A DNA stretch of 7,831 nt, taken from positions 1-7,831 of the forward strand of contig SKHA01000237.1 in assembly GCA_007117185.1 (NCBI GenBank), written 5' to 3'. Below are positions 1 through 5,831 of the stretch, piece after piece; the first letter of the stretch is position 1; every line of letters begins with the position of its first letter. Origin of the DNA: Spirochaeta sp. GTDB taxonomy: Bacteria; Spirochaetota; Spirochaetia; DSM-27196; Alkalispirochaetaceae. Under the pieces are notes generated by a model. It did not search any database, was not told the DNA's origin, and worked only from the letters and a program-made list of their open reading frames with translations. A program made the translations under genes and the position numbers.

Positions 1-413
1 AGATCCATCGCGACCTTCCTGCTCGTGAGTTTCAGCGTCCCGATGGCATTGTGGAGGCTACCGTCGCCGCACGTACCGGTCTGTTGCCCCCGGCGGGGTT
101 TTCCGGGCCAACCGTCAGGGAGATTTTTGTGGCGGGAACACAACCCACCAGATTCGACCAGCTGGAGCGCTTCGAGCGTGATCAGGCACCGGTGCTGGTG
201 ACCCGGCTCAGGGACAACCTGGGTTCGTCAGCGTTTTCTCTGGATGGTCCGGCAACGTCGGTTCGCAGCGATATGGACTTGAGCCTGACCCTTAATCTGC
301 CAACGGGTCTGCAGAGCTCAGCGACTGCCGGCAGGTCCGGTGATGATCGTTTTGATGACGACGATGACGAAAATGGGGACGATGACTCCGGGTACAACCC
401 GCTGTTGGACTGA
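1..413 (+). CDS. Class A penicillin-binding protein (PBP1A type), C-terminal fragment
   Basis: This is the 3' end of a gene whose start lies left of the window; the frame is open from base 3 and gives 136 residues. The visible part begins with 'REFQRPDGIV', then 'TGLLPPAG', then a 'EIFVAGTQPT' block. This order is typical of the stretch after the transpeptidase KTG motif in bifunctional glycosyltransferase/transpeptidase PBPs, which build and cross-link peptidoglycan on the outer face of the inner membrane. The catalytic SXXK, SXN and KTG motifs would lie upstream and cannot be checked. The last ~25 residues form a low-complexity acidic tail with a run of five Asp and a second run of three. 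In class A PBPs this end is periplasmic. The ParB-like gene follows after 9 bp on the same strand. An internal GTG at 51 is not taken as the start because the frame and the homology continue upstream of it. Confidence 0.85.
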   Translation, partial: IHRDLPAREFQRPDGIVEATVAARTGLLPPAGFSGPTVREIFVAGTQPTRFDQLERFERDQAPVLVTRLRDNLGSSAFSLDGPATSVRSDMDLSLTLNLPTGLQSSATAGRSGDDRFDDDDDENGDDDSGYNPLLD

Positions 414-422
414 GAAGGGGCG

Positions 423-851
423 ATGAACGAAATACGGACGGTGGAACTGCAGTCGATTCGATTACGCAACCGTATCCGCAAAGACATGGGGGACATCCAG
501 CAGCTGAAAGACAGCCTGAAGGATCACGGTCTTCTCAATCCGGTGGTTATCACCGCAGATCTCTATCTGATTGCCGGGCAGCGTCGACTGGAGGCGGCTC
601 GCCAGCTGGGCTGGCAGTCCATTCAATGCCGCGTTATCGACCTTGACAATGAAGAGGCTCTCCTGGAGATCGAAATAGCTGAGAACGCCGCCCGGAAGGA
701 CTTCAGCAGTGACGAGATGGCAGATGCTCTGGTTCGTCTGGACCATCTGCGCAACCCTAACTGGTTCAAGAAGTTCTGGCGACGAATAGCACGGTTTTTC
801 AAACGACTGCGTGATCGTTTTCGTCGCCGTCAGAAACCTCACTCAAACTGA
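423..851 (+). CDS. ParB/Srx-fold (ParB-like CTPase domain) protein with C-terminal amphipathic helix
   Basis: The 142-residue protein has a ParB N-terminal domain at about residues 5-103. 'GQRRLEAAR' (52-60) corresponds to the ParB GERR box, and 'ENAARKDFSSDE' (87-98) to the ENxQR box. In ParB these boxes bind CTP phosphates and Mg2+. Canonical ParB (~280-300 aa) continues into a helix-turn-helix that reads parS and a dimerisation domain; both are absent here. Instead, residues 113-137 form a strongly basic amphipathic helix rich in Trp and Phe. The fold and CTP boxes are visible. CTP binding is inferred from the family, as in PadC of Myxococcus, a ParB-like CTPase without the helix-turn-helix. 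Chromosome partitioning through parS is unlikely. The ATG is 9 bp after the PBP stop and is preceded by a purine-rich GAGAAGGGG, which suggests co-transcription. The 3' end overlaps the convergent P83/100 gene by 13 bp. Confidence 0.85.
   Translation: MNEIRTVELQSIRLRNRIRKDMGDIQQLKDSLKDHGLLNPVVITADLYLIAGQRRLEAARQLGWQSIQCRVIDLDNEEALLEIEIAENAARKDFSSDEMADALVRLDHLRNPNWFKKFWRRIARFFKRLRDRFRRRQKPHSN
759..833 (+). other. Encoded basic amphipathic helix (putative membrane-binding tail of the ParB-like protein)
   Basis: Residues 113-137 place W114, F115, F118, W119, I122, F125, F126, L129 and F133 at i/i+3/i+4 spacing, which makes one hydrophobic face. Twelve or so Lys/Arg residues fill the opposite face. 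This pattern is seen in peripheral membrane-targeting helices (compare the membrane helix of Noc, although that one is N-terminal). Membrane binding is inferred; a nucleic-acid-binding basic tail is the alternative. Confidence 0.6.
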
Positions 852-2446
852 TCAAGATTCAGAATCCGGAAGCCGCCGTCCGGGCGCCGCACCAGCACAC
901 GGCCCTGCCGGACAACGATGTCCGTTGCCGGGTGCACCGGGTCGAATGACCGTCGGGTCATAACCAGTTGCGGGTCGAACTCGGCCACGTAACTGCTCCC
1001 CCCATCCTGAATCACTGCAAGAACTGTTCCGCCCTGCACCCGCACTCCTGATCCGGCGGTCAGGGGTCGGTCACTTTCCTGCAGGATCTCAAAACTTGAC
1101 CGTTCCAGCAGCAGCATGCGTCGGCTTCCGCGATGCACCACCAGCAGCCCCCCCTGAAAATCAAGAACGATCCGGTCTGCCAGGGGAATGGACTGGGTTC
1201 CCACCCGCTCAAGGGTGGCAAGATCAACCAGGACAAGTTCATATCCCGCGCCGCCACCTTCGGTAATCAGGAAGGGTACCAGTTCGCGGACCGGCCGTTC
1301 TTCCTGCAGAGCCAGCTGGTCTTCCGCTGCTTCCTGGTAGAGCTCTTCCACCTGCCGGGTCAGTTCTTCAAGCTCCTCTTCTTCCCGCTGCAACTCCTGC
1401 TCACGCTGGTCAAGCTCTTCCTGCTGCTCCTGAAGCTGTTCCCGTTCCTGTTCTGCCGGGGTGGGAGCGGGCGTTGGCGGGGCCGGTGCGTCCGGTTGGG
1501 GTTCTGGTTGTGGGTCCGGCTGGGGATCCGGTTGGGGTTGTGGTTGTGGCTGAGGGTCCGGTTGCGGTTGTGGCGGGTCCGGTTGCGGCGGTGCCGGATC
1601 AGTCTCAACGGGGGCCGGTTGCGCTTCCGCTTCCTGCTGGATCTGCTCTTCTACCTGCTGGATGCGTTCCGCCACGGCGGCGCGTTCTTCTTCCAGCTCT
1701 TCCCGTTGGCGCACAAGAATCTCCGTACGTTCTTCGATTACCCGCTCGATAAACGCGATAATCGCTTTCCGGTCTTCCAGCCCGAGGTCGGTACGAGAGC
1801 GCAACTCCGCGATCACCGCCGGACTGACCAGCTGCCGGGGATCAACAGCGTCGATTGCCCCGGGGGCGCGACGATCTCTGACGGGGATTACCAGCTGGGT
1901 TGCTCCGGCCCACTCGCGGTATGTGGTTGCCAGCCCCACCCGACGGGGATCCAGAACCGCCGATACCGCGCTGCGATACTGTTCCTCAAAAAAGGAGATG
2001 CTGCCGCGATACACCGCGTTGTAAATCGTAATAAACCGCGAGAGGAGGTCTGCGTCATCACGCTGGTATCCCCAGGCTTCCTCAAGGTACCCGGCGATAA
2101 TCCGTCTGAGGTTGCGAATATGGTCAACCCGGGACTCTGGAGCCAGCTCCAGAAGGTCAGCAGCCAACCGCGGGTCATCGGGGTCACCAATAACCCGGCG
2201 GGCCAGATACCTCCCGAAGTACGTCGATGGAGTACGCGGATCCACCCGACTGCCCATGTAACGGCCGATACCTCGGATCGCCTCGGCGCTGTCGATCTGG
2301 TCGACCGGCCCCTGATAGCTCTCAAAGTCGATATCAGCTTCGCTGGCCCGTTGCAGTTCCGATCGGTCAATTTCCAGCGAACTGACGAAGGGAATTGTTA
2401 TAAGGATCATCAAGACCCAGAAAAATCCGGTTCCGCGTGTTGTCAT
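839..2446 (-). CDS. p83/100: P83/100 antigen-family secreted protein with proline-rich spacer
   Basis: The 535-residue protein starts with a signal peptide (about 1-23, hydrophobic 'WVLMILITIPFV'). Residues ~24-190 resemble the N-terminal domain of Borrelia/Treponema P83/100, with the blocks 'DIDFESYQGPVD', 'YFGRYLARRVI', 'NLRRIIAGYLE', 'FITIYNAVYRG' and 'REWAGATQLVIPV'. A Glu/Arg/Gln-rich coiled coil follows (~230-275), then a Pro/Gln/Asp spacer (~277-330), a second coiled coil (~331-385), and a beta-rich C-terminal region (~386-535) with repeating 'VLVDLATLERVG'-like strands that suggests a partial propeller. The molecular function of the family is not established; exported or periplasmic location is inferred. 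The chosen ATG at 2446 gives a good signal peptide but has no clear Shine-Dalgarno, and a TATAAT hexamer ends 9 bp before it, so the message may be nearly leaderless. The gene is divergent from the membrane protein at 2506 and convergent with the ParB-like gene. Confidence 0.88.
   Translation of the reverse strand: MTTRGTGFFWVLMILITIPFVSSLEIDRSELQRASEADIDFESYQGPVDQIDSAEAIRGIGRYMGSRVDPRTPSTYFGRYLARRVIGDPDDPRLAADLLELAPESRVDHIRNLRRIIAGYLEEAWGYQRDDADLLSRFITIYNAVYRGSISFFEEQYRSAVSAVLDPRRVGLATTYREWAGATQLVIPVRDRRAPGAIDAVDPRQLVSPAVIAELRSRTDLGLEDRKAIIAFIERVIEERTEILVRQREELEEERAAVAERIQQVEEQIQQEAEAQPAPVETDPAPPQPDPPQPQPDPQPQPQPQPDPQPDPQPEPQPDAPAPPTPAPTPAEQEREQLQEQQEELDQREQELQREEEELEELTRQVEELYQEAAEDQLALQEERPVRELVPFLITEGGGAGYELVLVDLATLERVGTQSIPLADRIVLDFQGGLLVVHRGSRRMLLLERSSFEILQESDRPLTAGSGVRVQGGTVLAVIQDGGSSYVAEFDPQLVMTRRSFDPVHPATDIVVRQGRVLVRRPDGGFRILNLDQFE
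1490..1600 (-). repeat. Degenerate Pro-Gln-Pro-Asp repeat tract inside the P83/100-family gene
   Basis: Residues 283-319 alternate Pro with Gln, Asp and Glu (units such as PQPDP), encoded by degenerate 6-bp units that read as GGTTGT/GGTTGG/GGGTCC variants on the plus strand. The tract lies between two coiled coils and is likely an extended, stiff linker. It is in frame throughout, so unit gain or loss would change linker length without breaking the gene. Confidence 0.75.
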
Positions 2447-2455
2447 AACGGTTTT

Positions 2456-2461
2456 ATTATA
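2456..2461 (-). promoter_or_regulatory. Candidate -10 element of the P83/100-family gene
   Basis: The minus strand reads TATAAT here, a perfect sigma70 -10 hexamer, ending 9 bp before the ATG. No good -35 is seen 17 bp upstream (TGTGCA at best). A start site ~7 bp downstream would give a leader of only 2-3 nt, consistent with the missing Shine-Dalgarno. Support is motif only. Confidence 0.35.
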
Positions 2462-2483
2462 ACCAATGGTTTCCTTCCTGCAC

Positions 2484-2499
2484 AGGAGGGGAGTATACT
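2484..2499 (+). promoter_or_regulatory. Shine-Dalgarno-like AGGAGGGG and -10-like TATACT before the membrane protein gene
   Basis: AGGAGGGG at 2484-2491 is a strong anti-16S match but sits 14 nt before the ATG at 2506, longer than usual. TATACT at 2494-2499 resembles a -10 and would place the start site at or next to the ATG. The two readings exclude each other: if TATACT is the -10, the purine tract is not transcribed. Sequence alone does not decide. Confidence 0.35.
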
Positions 2500-2505
2500 G
2501 CGGCG

Positions 2506-3276
2506 ATGTTCGGCTTTCTCATCAAGAAATCATTCTTTGACCTGTGGGATCACTTTCTCCCAGCGATCCTGGTGAATCTCGGATTTATCGCAATCCTGGC
2601 GCTTCCCATCCTCCTGCCGGCAGCGGTCATCGCGGTGAGCCCGGTGTTGGGACTGGTGGTCTTTGTGCTCGGGGCGCTGTGCGTTTTCGTCTACCTAGGG
2701 GGGGCCAGTACGTTTGCCCGCAGGGTAACCGATTACGTGGAGCCTGAATGGCGGGAGTTCTTCGCCTCCATCAAGGACCAGTGGTTCCATTCGACCCTCT
2801 TCGGTGTCCTGGTACTGGCCCACCTGGGGCTGATCTCAATTGCCCTGCCAGTCTATACCGGCATGGGGTCGATGATCGGTCTTTTTGCGCTGGCGGTGCT
2901 GTTCTGGATTTCCATGATCTGGTGGCTCACCTGTCTGTACATCTTTCCGGTGCGCTCCCGTCTGAGCGACAAACCCGGGCAGGTTCTCAGAAAATCGCTG
3001 CTGTTACTCCTGGACAACACGTTTTTCAGTATAGCTGTCGCGGTTGGCGCAATCCGTATTATGGTGCTGTCCATCTTTACGGCGTTTCTGATCCCGGGGA
3101 TCTCCGGGGTGATGATCTGGCTCCAGACGGCGGTAAAGCTTCGACTGTACAAGTACGACTACCGGGAAGAGACGAATGAGAAAGGTCCCATTCCGTGGGA
3201 TACCCTGCTCTACCAGGATCGGGAACGTGTGGGCAAGAGAACGTTGCGGGGCATGATCTTTCCCTGGAAAGAGTAG
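2506..3276 (+). CDS. Multi-pass inner-membrane protein of unknown function
   Basis: The 256-residue protein has about five or six hydrophobic segments, at ~17-42, 43-65, 96-117, 121-147 and 172-206 (the last may be two). A charged loop at 71-94 ('FARRVTDYVEPEWREFF') separates the second and third. The C-terminus is hydrophilic (~211-256) and ends 'RTLRGMIFPWKE'. I do not recognise a catalytic motif. The arrangement of an N-terminal hydrophobic pair, a 'FxxxxKDQW' loop and further helices recalls YesL/DUF624-type membrane proteins, but this is a weak topological comparison. The gene is alone on its strand between the P83/100-family gene (divergent, 59 bp) and the YhhQ-type gene (convergent, stops 5 bp apart), so it probably has its own promoter. 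The start is the first ATG, with LIKKSFFDLWDHFLPA leading into the first membrane segment. Confidence 0.8.
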   Translation: MFGFLIKKSFFDLWDHFLPAILVNLGFIAILALPILLPAAVIAVSPVLGLVVFVLGALCVFVYLGGASTFARRVTDYVEPEWREFFASIKDQWFHSTLFGVLVLAHLGLISIALPVYTGMGSMIGLFALAVLFWISMIWWLTCLYIFPVRSRLSDKPGQVLRKSLLLLLDNTFFSIAVAVGAIRIMVLSIFTAFLIPGISGVMIWLQTAVKLRLYKYDYREETNEKGPIPWDTLLYQDRERVGKRTLRGMIFPWKE

Positions 3277-3281
3277 CGCCG

Positions 3282-3971
3282 TTACTCCGTTACCGCCGGT
3301 TCTTCCTTGAGGCGCATCGCCAGATAGAGAAATGGGGTATCCAGAACGGCAACGATTGCTTTCAGCAGGTAGGTGGTCACCACGATCTGCAGCAGCACCC
3401 CCGCCGGGAATACCCCGATAAAGGCAATTGAGGTAAAGACCACGCTGTCAATCAGCTGGCTGACCACGGTGCTCAGGTTGTTGCGGAGCCACAGCGGACC
3501 GGGGAAGCGTTCCTTCCAGAACTGATACGCCCAGACATCGTGGCGTTGGGCGAGCAGGTACGCCGCAAGGCTTGCCAGGACGATCCGGGGCATCATTCCG
3601 AAAACCTGCACCAGAGAGGCGTGCATCTGGTCCGAAGGCGCCGGTTCAAAGAGCAGTGCCAGCTGCATCAGCGCTGTCACCGCCAGAACCGCAAAAAATC
3701 CCACCCATACCCCCCGGCGCGCCTCGCCGGGACCGTGCCGCTCTGACAGGATATCCGTTGCCAGAAACGACCCGGCGTAGACGATATTTCCCAGCGTTGC
3801 GGTCATCCCGAACAGGACAATTGTCTTGGTCACCTGAATGTTGGCGGTCACACCCGCAAGGGCGATCCACACAAAAAGGCCCGCCCTGCCCCACAGGCGG
3901 TAGGCCAGCAGGATGAGGCCAAAGTTGAGCAGCAGCATCGCCACCCACAGAAGTTCATTCGCAACTGTCAT
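3282..3971 (-). CDS. yhhQ: YhhQ-type queuosine precursor transporter (VUT family)
   Basis: With the start at 3971 the protein has 229 residues, close to the ~220 of E. coli YhhQ, which takes up 7-deazaguanine precursors (preQ0/preQ1) for queuosine in tRNA. Six to seven membrane segments are visible (~6-25, 32-50, 57-75, 88-108, 125-142, 166-187, 190-215). Family features include 'TANIQVTKTIVLFG' (42-55), 'ATDILSERHG' (71-80, corresponding to the conserved D..xE.yG) and 'RNNLSTVVSQLIDSVVF' (163-179). The frame is open up to 4100, but the extra 43 residues are Cys/Trp-rich and lie inside the upstream kinase-like gene. The ATG at 3971 has AAGGAG seven bases before it and follows the kinase stop by one base (TGA-A-ATG), pointing to translational coupling. 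Substrate assignment comes from the family and is not proven here. Confidence 0.88.
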   Translation of the reverse strand: MTVANELLWVAMLLLNFGLILLAYRLWGRAGLFVWIALAGVTANIQVTKTIVLFGMTATLGNIVYAGSFLATDILSERHGPGEARRGVWVGFFAVLAVTALMQLALLFEPAPSDQMHASLVQVFGMMPRIVLASLAAYLLAQRHDVWAYQFWKERFPGPLWLRNNLSTVVSQLIDSVVFTSIAFIGVFPAGVLLQIVVTTYLLKAIVAVLDTPFLYLAMRLKEEPAVTE

Positions 3972-3972
3972 T

Positions 3973-5097
3973 TCATGACTCCTTGAATACGACCGGCCGG
4001 CGATTATCCACCAGCCGTCCCAGCAGGAAATCCCGGTCAAGATGCAACTCCCGCACCAGGGATTGTAGTTGTGCTTCGCTGAGCAGGTTTTGTTCAGCAA
4101 ACAGATAGACCAGCGCCCGCTCTGCCAGACACGGCACGTTCAGCGCGTTCCGTCCCAGGTGATCCTGCTCGCCTGTTCCGGGAAACTCGTCGCGGAGGCT
4201 GATGGCCAGTCTGGAACGGTGGGGTTCCCGGGAAAGACAGCGCAACTCTTCCTGCAGCACCCCGAGATCTCCCCTGGCCGCCTCTTCGCCCAGGGGTTTG
4301 AGAACCAGGTAGGTGTAGTCCTTGCCGGGTAACAGATGGTGGGTCCGGCAGCGGGTAGCGTAGTTCGGTTCTTTCCCGTCGTCGTGGCGCGTGTCGCCCC
4401 CAACGATGATCAAAGGATCAAAAAACAGCGCCGGACACTCCTCACCATCAACGAGATAGTACCGGTAGGTGAAGTTTGAATCGGCAAGGCATGTGGAGTG
4501 TTCGCAATACGCGGTCAGGGGAAAAACATCGTTGGTGACCTCCAGCAGGAGGCTGGCAGTGGTGTTGAAGATGATGTTTCTGAAGTTCAGAATCAGGGTC
4601 GGAATGACGAAAACCAGCCCCCGAGACGCCGCGAGATGACGTATGACGTAGGCAATCCGCTCGTCGTAGAAGGATGCTTCATCGATGATCCATGTACCAA
4701 CCTCGGGATGATCATGCACCAGCTGTTCCAGTTCAAATGACGAATCGATACCGGCGATATTCTCGCCCAGGCGCTCGTAGCCGCCGCGATACGCCAACGC
4801 GTCGGCAGGATACTGGGTAAACCGGCGGGTATCCAACCGGGAGCGTACAAAGAACACGCGCCGCAGGTCAGCGCCATCGCCGGTGCCGGTCATCCCCACC
4901 ACCGAGGCATCTTTGGCCAGGGCCACCTGGGAGTCCCGCCAGATCTGGGCAGCGAACCCCGTCTTGCCCGAACCCATAGGTCCCACAACGAGGATCACCC
5001 GTCCCGACCGGGTGAAATCAAAGTGATTCAGAGGATGATGTACGTGGACCTCCGGCAGCCCCAACGTCTCGAAGAAGCTTTTATACTGCTGATCCAT
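3973..5097 (-). CDS. Thymidine-kinase-like P-loop protein with extended N- and C-termini
   Basis: The core of this 374-residue protein resembles type II thymidine kinases (TK1/Tdk), which make dTMP from thymidine and ATP in salvage. A Walker A 'GPMGSGKT' (39-46) matches the TK1 form GPMxSGKT. 'VFFVRSRLDTRRF' (81-93) resembles the second TK strand, and 'IIDEASFYDE' (137-146) sits where TK1 has DExQF with the catalytic Glu. A lasso/zinc region follows with C198, C203, 'IVGGD' (231-235) and 'NYATRCRTHH' (245-254). Usual family length is ~190-240 residues; here there are ~30 extra at the N-terminus and ~115 at the C-terminus (260-374) with no motif I recognise. The zinc pairs are not the usual CxxC: spacing is CX4C, and the second pair may use His. 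The ATG at 5097 overlaps the upstream hydrolase gene by 17 bp. Kinase activity on thymidine is inferred; another nucleoside is possible. Confidence 0.72.
   Translation of the reverse strand: MDQQYKSFFETLGLPEVHVHHPLNHFDFTRSGRVILVVGPMGSGKTGFAAQIWRDSQVALAKDASVVGMTGTGDGADLRRVFFVRSRLDTRRFTQYPADALAYRGGYERLGENIAGIDSSFELEQLVHDHPEVGTWIIDEASFYDERIAYVIRHLAASRGLVFVIPTLILNFRNIIFNTTASLLLEVTNDVFPLTAYCEHSTCLADSNFTYRYYLVDGEECPALFFDPLIIVGGDTRHDDGKEPNYATRCRTHHLLPGKDYTYLVLKPLGEEAARGDLGVLQEELRCLSREPHRSRLAISLRDEFPGTGEQDHLGRNALNVPCLAERALVYLFAEQNLLSEAQLQSLVRELHLDRDFLLGRLVDNRRPVVFKES
3979..3984 (-). promoter_or_regulatory. Shine-Dalgarno deciding the yhhQ start
   Basis: The minus strand reads AAGGAG, seven bases before the ATG at 3971 and inside the last codons of the upstream gene. 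It supports 3971 over the longer open frame that begins at 4100. Confidence 0.7.
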
Positions 5098-5812
5098 CGT
5101 TTCGACTGTCCACCACGGGGTTTTCCAGAATCCCGATCTGCTGAATCTCCACCTCTACGGTGTCACCGTGGGCAATGGGCCCTACCCCGGCGGGGGTACC
5201 GGTCAGGATGATGTCCCCGGGAAAGAGGGTGAAGTTACGGGAGATCCACGCGATCATCTCCGGGATGGCAAAGATCATCTGCCCGGTGAAGCCGGTTTGT
5301 ACCATCTTTCCGTTCAAGCGGGTGGTGATCTGCAGGTTCTGAGGGTCCTTCAGTTCATCCCGCAGGACGATCCGGGGCCCCAGAGGGAGAAAGGTGTCGA
5401 AGGACTTGCCTCGAAACCAGCCGGTGCGATCACCGTTCTGGACGTTCCGCTGGCTGACGTCGTTGGCGCATGTATACCCCAGAACATAGTCAAGTGCCCG
5501 GGCCTGCGGAATGGCGAAGCCCTGACGCCCGATGATCACCGCCAGCTCGCCCTCGTAGTCGGTGCGCTCGTCCGGGAACTGGTAGTCCCCCAGAATGGCG
5601 GGAAGACGGATCGCCGCACCCGAGGGGATCAGCGCAGAGGGACTCTTGGGGAAGATCACCGGCTCAGTCGGTTCCACCGGATCGAATCCGCGAACGTTCA
5701 CGGAAACACTTTCCTGGATGTGATCGCGATAGTTCAGCCCCAGCGCGATAATCTTTGACGGAGCGATAGTGTATGGTCCCTGCGACGAGGGCAATTCGAA
5801 AGGTCGTTCCAT
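5081..5812 (-). CDS. Fumarylacetoacetate hydrolase-family enzyme
   Basis: From the ATG at 5812 the protein has 243 residues, typical of short FAH-family enzymes (acylpyruvate hydrolases, oxaloacetate decarboxylases, 2-hydroxyhepta-diene-dioate isomerases). Visible family features, in this numbering, are 'LGLNYRDH' (24-31), 'DYEGELAVIIG' with metal ligands E87 and E89 (85-95), 'ANDVSQRN' with D118, 'RGKSFDTFLPLGP' with K136, and 'TGTPAGVGP' (204-212). The ExE...D metal set and the Lys are intact, so it should be an active Mg2+/Mn2+ enzyme acting on a C-C bond of a beta-keto acid. The substrate cannot be told, and FAD1-type roles in metabolite repair are possible. An alternative TTG start at 5848 adds 12 residues and would overlap the upstream gene by 17 bp; neither start has a good Shine-Dalgarno, and I prefer ATG. 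Neighbours give no catabolic pathway. Confidence 0.88.
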   Translation of the reverse strand: MERPFELPSSQGPYTIAPSKIIALGLNYRDHIQESVSVNVRGFDPVEPTEPVIFPKSPSALIPSGAAIRLPAILGDYQFPDERTDYEGELAVIIGRQGFAIPQARALDYVLGYTCANDVSQRNVQNGDRTGWFRGKSFDTFLPLGPRIVLRDELKDPQNLQITTRLNGKMVQTGFTGQMIFAIPEMIAWISRNFTLFPGDIILTGTPAGVGPIAHGDTVEVEIQQIGILENPVVDSRNDGSAV

Positions 5813-5831
5813 GAACGGGATTGTACGGACC

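Noticed and set aside
339..833. Direct electrostatic pairing of the acidic PBP tail with the basic ParB-like tail
   Set aside because: Class A PBP C-termini are periplasmic and the ParB-like protein has no export signal, so the two tails should be on opposite sides of the membrane.
462..842. A minus-strand open frame opposite the ParB-like gene
   Set aside because: No recognisable domain, and the plus-strand frame carries the conserved ParB boxes.
423..851. Chromosome-partitioning ParB with nearby parS or parA
   Set aside because: No helix-turn-helix domain, no ParA gene in the window, and I saw no parS-like TGTTNCACGTGAAACA site.
1133..2575. A 480-codon open frame on the plus strand, antisense to the P83/100-family gene
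   Set aside because: Its product is low-complexity (Leu/Phe/Arg and Trp/Leu/Arg runs) mirroring the repeats of the opposite strand, with no ribosome binding site or family match; the minus-strand frame has a signal peptide and clear homology.
3271..3287. Hairpin GAGTA-7 nt loop-TACTC between the convergent stops as a bidirectional terminator
   Set aside because: A 5-bp AT-containing stem with only three Ts after it on the minus strand and none on the plus strand is too weak to call.
3972..4100. N-terminal extension of the yhhQ-type gene by 43 residues
   Set aside because: The extension is Cys/Trp-rich, lies inside the kinase-like gene and has no ribosome binding site, whereas the ATG at 3971 has AAGGAG at ideal spacing and gives the normal family length.
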